In this document: positions 1 through 8,346 of the stretch, in pieces
How the letters are laid out: each line of letters starts with the position of its first letter
How positions within the stretch are numbered: position 1 is the first letter of the stretch
Assembly: GCA_005879815.1 (NCBI GenBank)
Contig: VBKA01000020.1
Coordinates: forward strand, 1 to 64,000
Length of the DNA stretch: 64,000 bases
Direction: 5' to 3'
From: Chloroflexota bacterium
GTDB lineage: Bacteria; Chloroflexota; Limnocylindria; QHBO01
Position numbers and translations under genes: made by a program
The notes under the pieces: model-generated
Database searches by the model: none
Seen by the model: only the letters and a program-made list of their open reading frames with translations
Told to the model about the DNA's origin: nothing

Positions 1-782
1 TCGGCCATCGTCACGTTGCAGCCCGTCGCGTTCTGGGGCAGATCCGCCGCAATCCAGCCAACGATGATCCGTCCGGCGTGCGGCTTGCCCGGAGGCACGA
101 TCCCCACTCCCGCGGGGACCGTGTTGCAAAGCGTGTAGCCCTGGGCGACAAGCGTGCCCGTGATGGCACCTGGTGTCACAGCCGGCGCAGCGAGCACCTC
201 CTGCGGCGTACCGAACGTCGCACCACCGTCGTGCGAGATGTTGACCCAGATCTGGCTCGGACCGTAGAAGTCGTGGTACATCAGCACGACCTCGGCCTTG
301 GACGTGCTCTTCCCCGACAGGATTGAAGCTGCCACCCAATCGCGATCGACGCCAAAGGGCGAGCAGCTCGTTCCACATTCGGGCAGCGCACCGGCGCCGT
401 GCGTCCAGCTCGTCCCGCCATTGACGGATTTCCAGACGTCTGCCTGCAGGGGCGCGACTCCCTCGCTCCCCGCGAGGTTGCACAAGTAGACGGCATTCGA
501 CTGATCGGTGGCGAGGCAATCGTCGCCGCTGTTCGGGTCAGCCGTCGTGACCTGCTGCCAGGTGACGCCGCGGTCCGTCGAGCGGTAGGTGATCGTGCCG
601 CCACTCGGCGTCGTGTCGTACAGGACGCCCTTCGTATCGGACACGATCGATGGCTCTCCGCCGTAGGCGCCGACATCGGCTACCTCGTACGCCGGCGAAC
701 TGGGGGTGCGTGCGCTGACACCCCCGACAACGACTCCAACCAGAAGAGTTGTGGCTGCCACCACGGCCGGGACGCGTTTCAT
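1..782 (-). CDS. Exported Asp-box (BNR/sialidase-like) repeat protein, C-terminus cut by window edge
   Basis: The frame is open from an ATG at 782 to the window edge, giving at least 260 residues. Residues 1-24 form a clear signal peptide (two basic residues, a long V/T/L/A core, and GVSA before the likely cut). Three Asp-box motifs of the S-x-D-x-G-x-T-W type are visible: STDRGVTW (about 68-75), SVNGGTSW (119-126) and SHDGGATF (183-190). Such repeats build beta-propellers in sialidases and in many secreted proteins of unknown substrate. A purine-rich ribosome site (GAGAGG) precedes the ATG. The protein is probably extracellular or cell-surface. No catalytic sialidase residues can be checked because the rest lies outside the window, so enzymatic function is not claimed. 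Confidence 0.8.
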   Translation of the reverse strand, partial: MKRVPAVVAATTLLVGVVVGGVSARTPSSPAYEVADVGAYGGEPSIVSDTKGVLYDTTPSGGTITYRSTDRGVTWQQVTTADPNSGDDCLATDQSNAVYLCNLAGSEGVAPLQADVWKSVNGGTSWTHGAGALPECGTSCSPFGVDRDWVAASILSGKSTSKAEVVLMYHDFYGPSQIWVNISHDGGATFGTPQEVLAAPAVTPGAITGTLVAQGYTLCNTVPAGVGIVPPGKPHAGRIIVGWIAADLPQNATGCNVTMA

Positions 783-943
783 TGATTGAGCCTCTCGTCA
801 GGAGGCGCGGGCTGCCGTCTCAATCACGCATGACTGATCACGGGATCGAGGCTGCCGTCGCGCGAAGTGCCCCACCGATGGCGCGAGGCAGCAATTGGCG
901 TGCCATTTGGCCGCCGATTCCAGCCGTGCGCCGAGGGCGCGGC

Positions 944-949
944 TACGAT
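944..949 (+). promoter_or_regulatory. Leaderless -10 box (TACGAT) for the CapA-like gene
   Basis: TACGAT is followed by 7 nt and then the GTG at 957, so transcription would begin at or next to the start codon. No ribosome site is visible in between. The same TANNNT-N6/7-start arrangement recurs at 3022, 56634, 58690, 61398 (minus), 61439 and 63295 (minus). Confidence 0.5.
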
Positions 950-956
950 TGGCTCG

Positions 957-2582
957 GTGTCGACTCACTCATCACGGCCGCGGGGTCTCGCTCTGGCGGC
1001 CGCCGTGGCCTCTGCCGTGCTCCTGGGCGGCTGCCTTGGCCCCACTCTCACGCCCGACCCTTCGCCATCCGCCACCGCGACCCCGTCGATCTCGCCCGCG
1101 CCCACCCCGAGCCCGACCGCCACCAGACCTCCGACGAAGTTCCCGCTCGCGGTCGTCACGGGCATCACCAACCTGAAATCGGTCATTGCCCTCAGTGAGC
1201 TGACCAAGCTCGCGGCCAGCGGCAAGCTCGTGGTGCCCTGTGGGGTGACCGTCAGCCATCCGGCGCTCACCGCCACCGAACGATGCATCCCGGCAGCCAA
1301 GATCATGAGTGCGATCGGCGCCAACCAGAAGCTGGTCGCGCTCCTGCCGCCAGGGCTCGTCGAGCCCGCTACCAAGGTGCTGCCCATCGCGGGCAACGGA
1401 CCATTTGGGCTGTTTGGGGCGGACCTATTTGGCGACAAGGCGGCGCGTGCGCTGCGCTACCCGGTGGTCGGCATCGCTGGCGGGCAGGGCGCCGAGGCAC
1501 TCAAGCCGAGCTGGCTCGCCTACCGCGCCTCGCAGGTTTGGACGCTAACGTCGGTCGGCAGCATGTGCGCGGATCGGCTGGGCGCGTATCAGGCCGTTAC
1601 CCTCGGCAAAGGCTGGGATTGGGTGTTCGACGGCGGGACGGCCCGCTACACGGGCGGACCATTCCTGAACCCGAACCCACCTCCGGGCATCTCCCAGTTC
1701 CCGATCATCCGTCCGGTTGACACCGGTCATCCCGGGCTCACCGCAAGCATCACCAAGCGATCCGATGTCGCACTCGGCGACCACAAATGCCCGATCCTGC
1801 CCACGAGTCGGTGGGCGCCAAGCCTCAACGGCCCGCCGAGCCTGGCCGTGCCGGAGGAGCTTCTGCCACGGTGGAAAAATCTGCTCGGCATCGATGCGGT
1901 GTTTCTGGCAGCCGACCACCAGAGCGATCGTGGCGTTGCGGGCATCGCCTCGACGGTCCAACTCCTCGACAAGCACCGAATCCCGCACACCGGCCTCGGG
2001 ATGAACCTCGATCAGGCGCTTCAGCCGGCGTACGTCAGGGTTGCCGGCCTGAAGGTGGCGTTCGTGTCCTGGAATGAAGTCACCGGCCCCGCGCATGCAG
2101 GGCCAACCACGCCGGGCGTCGCGTGGCTCACGCAGGCGAACGTCAACGCGGCCGTCCGAAACGCGCGCGCCGGCGGCGCCGACCTGGTCATGTGCGAGCC
2201 CCAGTGGTGGGGCGGCGACGAATACCACCCGGACCTGTGGCCGTCTCAGAAGAGGGCTCTGGACTGGATGGACCAGGCCGGATGCGACCAGGTCATCGGC
2301 GGCGGCCTGCACCTGGCCGGCGGGATGTTCCTGCGCCAGCACAAGAATGGCGTCAGCCTGGTCGACGCAGGTCCCGGCAACTACATGTACGGGCAGCCGT
2401 GGTGGCAGGAGACCCAGGAGGGCGTCATCCTCGACATGACGTTCCGCGGCAAGACCCTCGTGAACGTCCGGCTCCACCCCTACGTCATGATCCTCGAGGC
2501 CCGGCCGTCCCTCACCGATCCGCAAGGCGACGGTCACTACGTCCTCGAGCGGATCTGGAAGAACTCGACCGTCAGCTACTGA
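957..2582 (+). CDS. CapA-family lipoprotein (poly-gamma-glutamate capsule protein-like metallophosphatase fold)
   Basis: This is a 541-residue protein from a GTG start; longer in-frame starts exist, but this one puts the lipoprotein signal at the N-terminus and sits 7 nt behind a -10 box. The lipobox LLGGC places the modified cysteine at residue 26, followed by a Pro/Ser/Thr linker of about 30 residues, so the protein should be anchored outside the membrane. The C-terminal third carries the CapA signature: a conserved Trp/Gly-rich block (WWGGDEYHPDLWPSQKRALD) followed by GCDQVIGGGLHLAGG, which corresponds to the family's HPH loop but retains a single histidine there. CapA proteins belong to a calcineurin-like phosphatase superfamily and take part in polyglutamate or capsule metabolism; the substrate is unknown. 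No capB, capC or pgs genes are adjacent. Its stop overlaps the convergent VOC gene by 7 bp. Confidence 0.82.
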   Translation: MSTHSSRPRGLALAAAVASAVLLGGCLGPTLTPDPSPSATATPSISPAPTPSPTATRPPTKFPLAVVTGITNLKSVIALSELTKLAASGKLVVPCGVTVSHPALTATERCIPAAKIMSAIGANQKLVALLPPGLVEPATKVLPIAGNGPFGLFGADLFGDKAARALRYPVVGIAGGQGAEALKPSWLAYRASQVWTLTSVGSMCADRLGAYQAVTLGKGWDWVFDGGTARYTGGPFLNPNPPPGISQFPIIRPVDTGHPGLTASITKRSDVALGDHKCPILPTSRWAPSLNGPPSLAVPEELLPRWKNLLGIDAVFLAADHQSDRGVAGIASTVQLLDKHRIPHTGLGMNLDQALQPAYVRVAGLKVAFVSWNEVTGPAHAGPTTPGVAWLTQANVNAAVRNARAGGADLVMCEPQWWGGDEYHPDLWPSQKRALDWMDQAGCDQVIGGGLHLAGGMFLRQHKNGVSLVDAGPGNYMYGQPWWQETQEGVILDMTFRGKTLVNVRLHPYVMILEARPSLTDPQGDGHYVLERIWKNSTVSY

Positions 2583-2956
2583 GCTCCACCTGGTGCATCC
2601 GGGCCCATCGGGCTGACCAGCTGAAAGTAGTTGTCGTCCGGGTCGGCGAGCGTCGCGATCGATGAACCCGGGGCCTCCTCGAACTCGTAAGGCTCGCGGA
2701 CGACGATCGCGCCGGCCGCCTTCAGCCGCTCGAAGTCGCCCTTGACGTCGGGCGTCTCGATGTTCCAGATGAGGCGGCCGGGCGCTGCGTTCTTGCCATG
2801 GACCTCGCTATGGGGTCCCACGGTCACGAAGCCCGACCCGATTTGCCAGCCTGTGTATCCGCTGTCGGACATCGTCGGCGCGCCGAGCAGCTTGGTGTAG
2901 TAGTCGACGAGGCGCTCCGGGTCTTCCGACCCGATCAGGATGCTGTTGAAGTTCAT
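2576..2956 (-). CDS. VOC-superfamily (glyoxalase/bleomycin-resistance-like) protein
   Basis: A 126-residue single-domain protein starting at ATG 2956 behind a GGAGA ribosome site. The N-terminus (MNFNSILIGSEDPERLVDYY) and the C-terminal ATLADPDDNYFQLV block are typical of the vicinal-oxygen-chelate fold, where two beta-alpha-beta-beta-beta modules form a metal or ligand site. The segment SSIATLADPDDNYFQL is the usual last module. Such proteins act as lactoylglutathione lyases, dioxygenases or antibiotic-binding proteins; the sequence alone does not say which. It is cytoplasmic and apparently monocistronic, read toward the CapA gene and diverging from the MFS transporter at 3035. Confidence 0.85.
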   Translation of the reverse strand: MNFNSILIGSEDPERLVDYYTKLLGAPTMSDSGYTGWQIGSGFVTVGPHSEVHGKNAAPGRLIWNIETPDVKGDFERLKAAGAIVVREPYEFEEAPGSSIATLADPDDNYFQLVSPMGPDAPGGAQ

Positions 2957-3021
2957 ATCGGTCTCCTGCTGGTCGCGGATCGGGTTGCTGTGCGGCAGGA
3001 ATAGTAGGCGCGTCCTCGCGG

Positions 3022-3027
3022 TAGGCT
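3022..3027 (+). promoter_or_regulatory. Leaderless -10 box (TAGGCT) for the MFS gene
   Basis: TAGGCT followed by 7 nt and a GTG at 3035. No Shine-Dalgarno lies between. It belongs to the leaderless series in this window. Confidence 0.45.
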
Positions 3028-3034
3028 GCCAAGC

Positions 3035-4054
3035 GTGGTGAGCGAGTCGCTCTGGCGAAACGCCGATTTTCGGAAGCTGTGGGCCGGCCAAACAGTCTCC
3101 GAGCTCGGATCTGTCGTCACGCGCACGGCGATCCCGCTGGTCGCCCTCATGGTGCTGGGGGCAGGCCCGATCCAAATGGCCCTGCTCATCGTCGCGGCCA
3201 GCCTCGCGGTGCTGCTTATCGGATTGCTCGCAGGCGCATGGGTCGACCGGCTGCGACGTCGGCCGCTCCTCATCTTGGCGGACGCGACCCGCGCTTTGCT
3301 GCTGTTATCGATCCCCGCGGCGTACATCGCGGGGGTGCTGCGCATCGAACAGCTATACGTGGTCGTGTTCATCGAAGGCTGCCTTGGGGCGCTCTTCGAT
3401 GCGGCCTACCCGGCTTACGTCCCCTCGCTTATCGGGGTCGACCGCGTAGTCGAAGGCAACAGCAAGCTGGCCACGAGCTCGTCCCTCGCGGAAATCGGCG
3501 GTCCGGGCCTGGCTGGTGGACTGGTGCAGCTGATTGGTCCGCCGCTGGCGATCTTCGTCGACGCGATCTCCTTTGTGGTCTCAGCCCTCTCTCTGATCCT
3601 GATCCGAAGCCGAGAGCCGTCGCGGCCCCCGCGCACGTCGCCGACACCCATCCGGCTCGAGATCCTCGAGGGTTTGCGGCTCCTCCGGCGCCATGCCGTG
3701 CTCCTTCCGCTCACCCTCCGCTCGATCATCGCTCATGTTGCGGGGTCGTTCTACGGAGTCCTGTACACGATCTATCTCATCCAGGAGCTGCACCTCAGCC
3801 CGTTCCTGCTGGGGGTCGTCGTTTCGGCCGGCGGCGTCGGCTCCCTCATCGGCTCAATCTTTGCTTCGCGGGTCATCTCCCGGTTCGGCTTCGGCCCAGC
3901 CCTCATCTGGACCGCGACCGGCGCCTCCATCGTCGGCGTGCTCACGCCACTTGCGGGCGGGCCGCTCGTACTGGCGACGCTGATGGTGTTCCTGCCGCAG
4001 CTCATCGGCGATGGCCTCCAGACGATCGAGAGCGTGGCTGAGCCCAGGGCGTGA
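3035..4054 (+). CDS. MFS transporter, N-terminal part (split by a frame break)
   Basis: These 339 residues carry about ten transmembrane segments of an MFS multidrug/macrolide-efflux-like transporter. The start (VSESLWRNADFRKLWAGQTV) is typical of that group, as is the loop-2/3 motif GAWVDRLRRRPLLI. The frame stops at 4052-4054 just after LQTIESVAEPRA, exactly where intact relatives continue with a short loop into the last two helices. The missing part is encoded in the next frame, from a GTG at 4051, so the two frames share a GTGA junction. Either one or two bases are missing or extra near CCCAGGGC (about 4043-4050), or the gene is truly split with translational coupling. Judged against the family pattern, about three residues of loop are also missing. 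Confidence 0.75.
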   Translation: MVSESLWRNADFRKLWAGQTVSELGSVVTRTAIPLVALMVLGAGPIQMALLIVAASLAVLLIGLLAGAWVDRLRRRPLLILADATRALLLLSIPAAYIAGVLRIEQLYVVVFIEGCLGALFDAAYPAYVPSLIGVDRVVEGNSKLATSSSLAEIGGPGLAGGLVQLIGPPLAIFVDAISFVVSALSLILIRSREPSRPPRTSPTPIRLEILEGLRLLRRHAVLLPLTLRSIIAHVAGSFYGVLYTIYLIQELHLSPFLLGVVVSAGGVGSLIGSIFASRVISRFGFGPALIWTATGASIVGVLTPLAGGPLVLATLMVFLPQLIGDGLQTIESVAEPRA

Positions 4055-4281
4055 TTCCAGATCGAATCCTGGGCCGCGTAAACGCGAACCTCGAGGTCTT
4101 CTCGCACGGCATCGCCTACCCGCTGGGTGCGCTGCTGGCAGCAGGTCTCGCGGGCTGGGTCGGCGTGCGTGGCGGGATAGCCCTCGGGTGGGCGGGAATG
4201 GCCGTCTCGATCCTGCTCCTCGTGTTGTCGCCGCTGCCACGGATCCGGCAAACCTCGGATGTTCTCGCCATGGAGAGCTGA
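4051..4281 (+). CDS. MFS transporter, C-terminal part (continuation of the split transporter)
   Basis: This 76-residue frame reads VIPDRILGRVNAN followed by two hydrophobic helices and a short basic tail. The R-x-L-G-R-V-N-A block is the conserved cytoplasmic segment before helices 11-12 in MFS efflux proteins, so this is the natural C-terminus of the transporter encoded upstream rather than an independent gene. Its GTG overlaps the upstream TGA (GTGA), an arrangement that could allow termination-reinitiation. A sequencing indel or a pseudogene is equally possible. No function is expected for this piece alone. Confidence 0.65.
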   Translation: MIPDRILGRVNANLEVFSHGIAYPLGALLAAGLAGWVGVRGGIALGWAGMAVSILLLVLSPLPRIRQTSDVLAMES

Positions 4282-4406
4282 GCAGTTGGCGCTTTGCGGG
4301 CCCTCGACCGCCGGTGGGATACAGTCACCCCTCGTCGCGACCAAGGAGTCGGAGGTGGGGTTTAAGGTGTCACCGCAGGAGCACTCCCGGAGGTCATGAA
4401 GCCCTC

Positions 4407-5372
4407 ATGCCACCACTGTCAACTCGTTCTGCGGATGGTGTTCGCATGATCGAGGTCACCACGCCGCGGGGCCCCTTCAAGGTCTGGACAAAACGCGTCG
4501 GCAACAACCCCAGGATCAAGCTGCTGCTCCTGCACGGCGGCCCCGGCTTTCCGCATGAGTACTTCGAGGCCTTCGACGACTACCTGCCGAATGAGGGGAT
4601 CGAGTACCTCTACTACGACCAGCTCGGCTCCTATTACAGCGACCAGCCGGAGATGACCGATGAGATGCTGGCGCTGCCGCGCTTCGTCGACGAAGTCGAG
4701 CAGGTACGCCGGGCGCTCCGTCTCGACACGGACAGCTTCTATCTCCTGGGCCAGTCGTGGGGCGGTTTGCTCGCCATCGAGTACGCGCTAAAGCACCAGG
4801 ACCATCTGAAGGCACTGATCATTTCAAACATGATGGCCAGCATCCCTCAGTACAACGACTACGCCAAGAACGTCTTGATGCCAGCGATGGACCCAAAGGT
4901 GCTCGCCGAGGCGAAGCAACTCGAAGCCGCTGGCAAGTACGAGGATCCGCGCTACCTGGAGCTATTGATCCCCAACCATTACGAGAAGCATGTGATCCGG
5001 ATGCCCATAAACCAATGGCCCGATCCGCTCAAGCGCTCTTTCGACCATATGAACCCGAAGGTCTACATACCGATGCAGGGACCCAGCGAGCTGGGCGCCA
5101 GCGGCAAGCTCGCGAATTGGGATCGCACCGCTGACCTCAAGAACATCACCGTGCCGACGCTGATCATCGGAGCGCGCTTCGACACGATGGACCCCAAGCA
5201 CATGGAATGGATGTCGAAGCAGATACCGAAAGGGCAATATCTGTATTGCCCGAACGGCAGCCACCTGGCCATGTACGACGACCAACGCACGTACATGCGT
5301 GGCCTGGTCGAATTCATGAAGGGCGTAGACAGCGCAATGACCAACGAACGCTCCAGTAGCTCACACGTATAG
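4407..5372 (+). CDS. Proline-iminopeptidase-family alpha/beta hydrolase (peptidase S33-like)
   Basis: A 321-residue cytoplasmic hydrolase. The oxyanion motif HGGPG is at residues 43-47 and the nucleophile elbow GQSWGG places the catalytic serine at about 117. The acid and histidine are probably in GARFDTMDP and NGSHLAMYD near the C-terminus. HGGPG plus GQSWGG is the signature of proline iminopeptidases, which remove N-terminal proline from peptides; some relatives hydrolyse amides or lactones instead. A GGAGG stands 13 nt before ATG 4407. An in-frame ATG at 4446 is an alternative start that would shorten the protein by 13 residues. The gene is followed within 36 bp by a truncated DUF2652 remnant. 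Confidence 0.85.
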   Translation: MPPLSTRSADGVRMIEVTTPRGPFKVWTKRVGNNPRIKLLLLHGGPGFPHEYFEAFDDYLPNEGIEYLYYDQLGSYYSDQPEMTDEMLALPRFVDEVEQVRRALRLDTDSFYLLGQSWGGLLAIEYALKHQDHLKALIISNMMASIPQYNDYAKNVLMPAMDPKVLAEAKQLEAAGKYEDPRYLELLIPNHYEKHVIRMPINQWPDPLKRSFDHMNPKVYIPMQGPSELGASGKLANWDRTADLKNITVPTLIIGARFDTMDPKHMEWMSKQIPKGQYLYCPNGSHLAMYDDQRTYMRGLVEFMKGVDSAMTNERSSSSHV

Positions 5373-5407
5373 TCGTGGCCGTCGTGGGCCTGCCTCCACG
5401 AGGAACG

Positions 5408-5674
5408 ATGCTCCCAGCTGCTCAACCAACCTGCTTCCTGATCGCCGACATCTCCGGGTACGCCGCGCCGAAGACAAAGCGGGAGATGCCTCTCATGAAC
5501 GTGATTGGCCCCGCGTACGCGAGGGCGTTGGAGGCGCAGGCGCCGGACCTCATCGCCCAGCTGGACGCCGAACTCGCCGCTCGCGAGGCCGACGGGTCGC
5601 CCGAGGCCCAGCTGAGGACGCCCAAGCCGGGCGGCCCCCTGTCGGAGCATCAGCCGCCGGTGATCGTCGGCTGA
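5408..5674 (+). pseudogene. Truncated DUF2652 (cyclase-like fold) remnant fused to an unrecognised tail
   Basis: The frame opens at ATG 5408 behind GAGGAA and reads TCFLIADISGYA, the standard N-terminus of DUF2652 proteins, which resemble class III nucleotide cyclases. In intact members the sequence continues with GYTxYL and more than 100 further residues. Here it switches at once to APKTKREMPLMNVIGPAY and an 80-residue Ala/Glu-rich tail I do not recognise. A second start (ATG 5495, preceded by GGGAG at 5481-5485) could express only the tail. The simplest reading is an internal deletion that joined the 5' end of one gene to the 3' end of another. The end overlaps the stop of the convergent Gal80-like gene. 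Confidence 0.45.
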
Positions 5675-6810
5675 CGGCCCTCTGGTCGAGGCGTTCTGTT
5701 TGGCTGCGCCGTCACACGTTCTCCTGATGCCGCAGCCCTCTCGATGTTGGCGATGACCTCGTGTCGTCGGACGGCATCGGCGAAGTCGGGCACGGTATGC
5801 GTCCCGTTGGCGAGGTCTGCCACGAACGCGGCGTATGCACGCCCAACGTTGTAGGCCGGGCCTCCTTCGAGGCTAGCGAGCGCAGGCCACTTCTGCGTCA
5901 GCGCGGTCGGGACGGAAAGCTGGGCGGGCTCGCCGCCACCACGAACTCCCGCCACCGTCAACGGGAAGATCTCGGGCAATGCGGCATCAGCGGTGATGCG
6001 GAGCGTTCCGTCCGTTCCATTGATTTCCCACAAGAAGCCGATGCCGCCCGCGACTGCCTCACGAATGTGGACGCTGGCGGTCGCGCCGGACGTGAGGGTG
6101 CCGATCACCGCGATTTGGTCGGCGGCCGTCTTTACGATCTGCTGCCGGGTCTTTTCGGCGGTGATCACCGGTCGACGAATGGCCGACATAGCCGACAGGC
6201 CCGCGAACTCCCCCAGCACATAGTTGAGGGTGTCCAGGCTGTGCCCGACAGCGACGGTGAGCAGGTTGGCCCCGTTCTTCCCGTCGAGCATGTAGACGTT
6301 GGGCTGGACCACGACATCGCCCGGGACCGAGAGCCCGATCATCGTCGTCGACAGGACCTCGCCGACGTATCCGTCGCTGAGCAGCTCCCGGACGAACTCG
6401 ATGGCCGGGGCCTGGCGGGCCTGCAACCCAACGACGGTTCGCACTTCCCGCTGCGCGCTCAACGCGGCCATCGCCCGGGCGTCCTCGAGGTCGCGACCGA
6501 GTGGCCACTCGCAGTAGACCGCCTTTCCGGCTGCAAGAGCGGCATCGACCAGCTCTCGATGATGCGGGACCTTGACCGTGACAACGACCACATCGATGTC
6601 GGGCCGGGTCACGAGCTGCTCGTGGTCTGAGAACACCGCGCTGACCCCGAACGCTTGGCCTGCCTCGCGAGCGGATTCAGCGCTGTGCGCGCTGAGTGCA
6701 CGGATTTCGTAGGTCGGCAGCGCTCGCAATGCGGGGATGTGGGCGGTGGCGGCCCAGCCCCGAACCGGACTGACCCCGATGATCCCGACACCCAGGACCG
6801 ATTCAGGCAT
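5650..6810 (-). CDS. Gfo/Idh/MocA-family oxidoreductase, Gal80-like
   Basis: A 386-residue protein with an N-terminal Rossmann domain (VLGVGIIGVSPVRGWAATAH) and a C-terminal alpha/beta substrate domain. The usual catalytic motif E-K-P is replaced by YCEWPLG, as in Gal80-type members that bind NAD(P) and sugars but may not be active dehydrogenases. ATG 6810 overlaps the end of the upstream exporter gene by 8 bp, so translation is probably coupled. It is the last gene of a three-gene operon (LUD protein, exporter, this gene) that diverges from a MarR regulator. It could be an NAD-dependent sensor or a dehydrogenase of an exported or detoxified compound; which one is unknown. Confidence 0.85.
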   Translation of the reverse strand: MPESVLGVGIIGVSPVRGWAATAHIPALRALPTYEIRALSAHSAESAREAGQAFGVSAVFSDHEQLVTRPDIDVVVVTVKVPHHRELVDAALAAGKAVYCEWPLGRDLEDARAMAALSAQREVRTVVGLQARQAPAIEFVRELLSDGYVGEVLSTTMIGLSVPGDVVVQPNVYMLDGKNGANLLTVAVGHSLDTLNYVLGEFAGLSAMSAIRRPVITAEKTRQQIVKTAADQIAVIGTLTSGATASVHIREAVAGGIGFLWEINGTDGTLRITADAALPEIFPLTVAGVRGGGEPAQLSVPTALTQKWPALASLEGGPAYNVGRAYAAFVADLANGTHTVPDFADAVRRHEVIANIERAAASGERVTAQPNRTPRPEGRQPTITGG

Positions 6811-8311
6811 TGGTACGGACCCGCGCGCCGCCCGTCCCGCCGTCCGGCGCATCGCCGAGCACTCGGTCGCGCTCGTGCAGCGCCCCTTTCTCTGCGTCCC
6901 CGGCCGACCCCAGAACCGTGCCGGCGACGACGAGGGCGACGAGCACGAGCCCGGCGCCGATGGCGAACGACAGCTGGTAACCGTTGGTGACCGCCGTCGG
7001 CTCGGCAGACGACAACGCAAGCAGCCGGTTCGTCTCTGACGCCGAGAGCGAAGCCAGTACCGATAGACCCAGCGCTCCCCCGACCTGCTGGGTCGTCATG
7101 AGCAGTCCGGACGCGAGGCCGGAATCGTGCTCGCTGGCGTCCGACATCCCAAGCGCCATCAGCGACGGGAACGCGAGCCCGAAGCCCACGCCAAGTGGGA
7201 GAACCGAGGGCAGCACGTCCGCGAAGTAGTCAGCCTCGACCGGCACTCGCGCGAAGAGCACCAGGCCCACACCCATCAGCACGAGGCTCGGCAGGAGCAC
7301 CGCACGGGCGCCGAAGCGGGTGATCAGTGGCCCGGACGCGAATGACAGGGTTGCGATCGAGAGACTGAACGGCAGGAACGCAAGGCCGATGCCGAGCGGA
7401 TCGTAACCATGGACGCGCTGGAAGTAGAGACTGCCCAGGAAGAACATCCCGAACAGCGCGGCGAAAATGAGCAGCAGGACGACGCTCGTCCCGGACACGT
7501 TGCGCGATCCGAAGATGCGGAATGGGATGAGCGGATTCGCAGTCCGCGACTCGCGGACGACGAAGGCCATCAGCGATGCGATCGCAGCCGCGCCGAACCC
7601 GATGGTGTGAGCGGATCCCCACCCGAAATCCGTCGTCCGGATGATCGTGTACACCCCGAGCAGAAGCGCCGCCGTTACCAGGACGGCGCCGAGTGCATCA
7701 GCGCCCTTGCCGAGCCCGATTCCGTGGTCGGACTCGAGCAACCGCAAGGCAAAGAACGCGGTGGCGATGCCAATCGGGACATTGACCAGGAAGATCCAGT
7801 GCCAGTTGAGCGCGTCGGTCAGGAAGCCGCCGGCCAGAAGCCCGATGGACGCACCCGCTGCTGCGACGAAGCTGTATGCGCCGATCGCGCGGGCCTGTTC
7901 GCGGGGCTCCCTGAACAGCGTCACGACCATGCCGAGGATGACCGCAGAGGTCATCGCGCCGCCGACGCCCTGGATGAACCGCGCGGCGACCAACATTTCC
8001 TGACCGATGGACAGCCCGCAAAGCAGGGAGGCTGTCGTGAACACCGCGATGCCCGCAAGAAAGACCCGTCGCCGACCCAGAAGGTCGCCGAGTCGTCCGG
8101 CCAGAAGCAGGACGCCCCCAAAGGCGATCAGGTAGGCATTGACGACCCACGCCAGGCTCAACTGCGCGAAGCCAAGATCACTCCGGATCGACGGCAGCGC
8201 GACATTCACGATCGTCGCATCGAGGACGATCATCAGCATTCCGGCGCACAGGACGATCAGGGCGAGCCAGCGCGAATCGCGGGCGGGAGAACGTTGTGAG
8301 ACCGGGGCCAT
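6803..8311 (-). CDS. DHA2-family (EmrB/QacA) 14-TM drug:proton antiporter
   Basis: At 502 residues this is the usual length of 14-helix DHA2 exporters. The first helix carries the family motif LDATIVNVALPSI (Asp and Asn characteristic of this group), and the loop 2-3 motif GRLGDLLGRRRVF is intact. The start at ATG 8311 follows a GGAG ribosome site 35 bp after the LUD gene. Members expel lipophilic cations, antibiotics and other toxic compounds in exchange for protons. Placement behind a MarR-controlled promoter region is the classic layout of an inducible drug or phenolic-compound exporter. The C-terminus overlaps the Gal80-like gene. Confidence 0.9.
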   Translation of the reverse strand: MAPVSQRSPARDSRWLALIVLCAGMLMIVLDATIVNVALPSIRSDLGFAQLSLAWVVNAYLIAFGGVLLLAGRLGDLLGRRRVFLAGIAVFTTASLLCGLSIGQEMLVAARFIQGVGGAMTSAVILGMVVTLFREPREQARAIGAYSFVAAAGASIGLLAGGFLTDALNWHWIFLVNVPIGIATAFFALRLLESDHGIGLGKGADALGAVLVTAALLLGVYTIIRTTDFGWGSAHTIGFGAAAIASLMAFVVRESRTANPLIPFRIFGSRNVSGTSVVLLLIFAALFGMFFLGSLYFQRVHGYDPLGIGLAFLPFSLSIATLSFASGPLITRFGARAVLLPSLVLMGVGLVLFARVPVEADYFADVLPSVLPLGVGFGLAFPSLMALGMSDASEHDSGLASGLLMTTQQVGGALGLSVLASLSASETNRLLALSSAEPTAVTNGYQLSFAIGAGLVLVALVVAGTVLGSAGDAEKGALHERDRVLGDAPDGGTGGARVRTNA

Positions 8312-8346
8312 GATCGAGGTCGCTCCTTCGGTGCTCTGCGCGTGCG

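Noticed and set aside
1545..2537. Long minus-strand open frame (330 codons) antisense to the CapA-like gene
   Set aside because: The plus strand has a signal peptide and family motifs; the antisense frame is Arg/Val/Ala-rich with no domain, as expected for GC-rich shadow frames.
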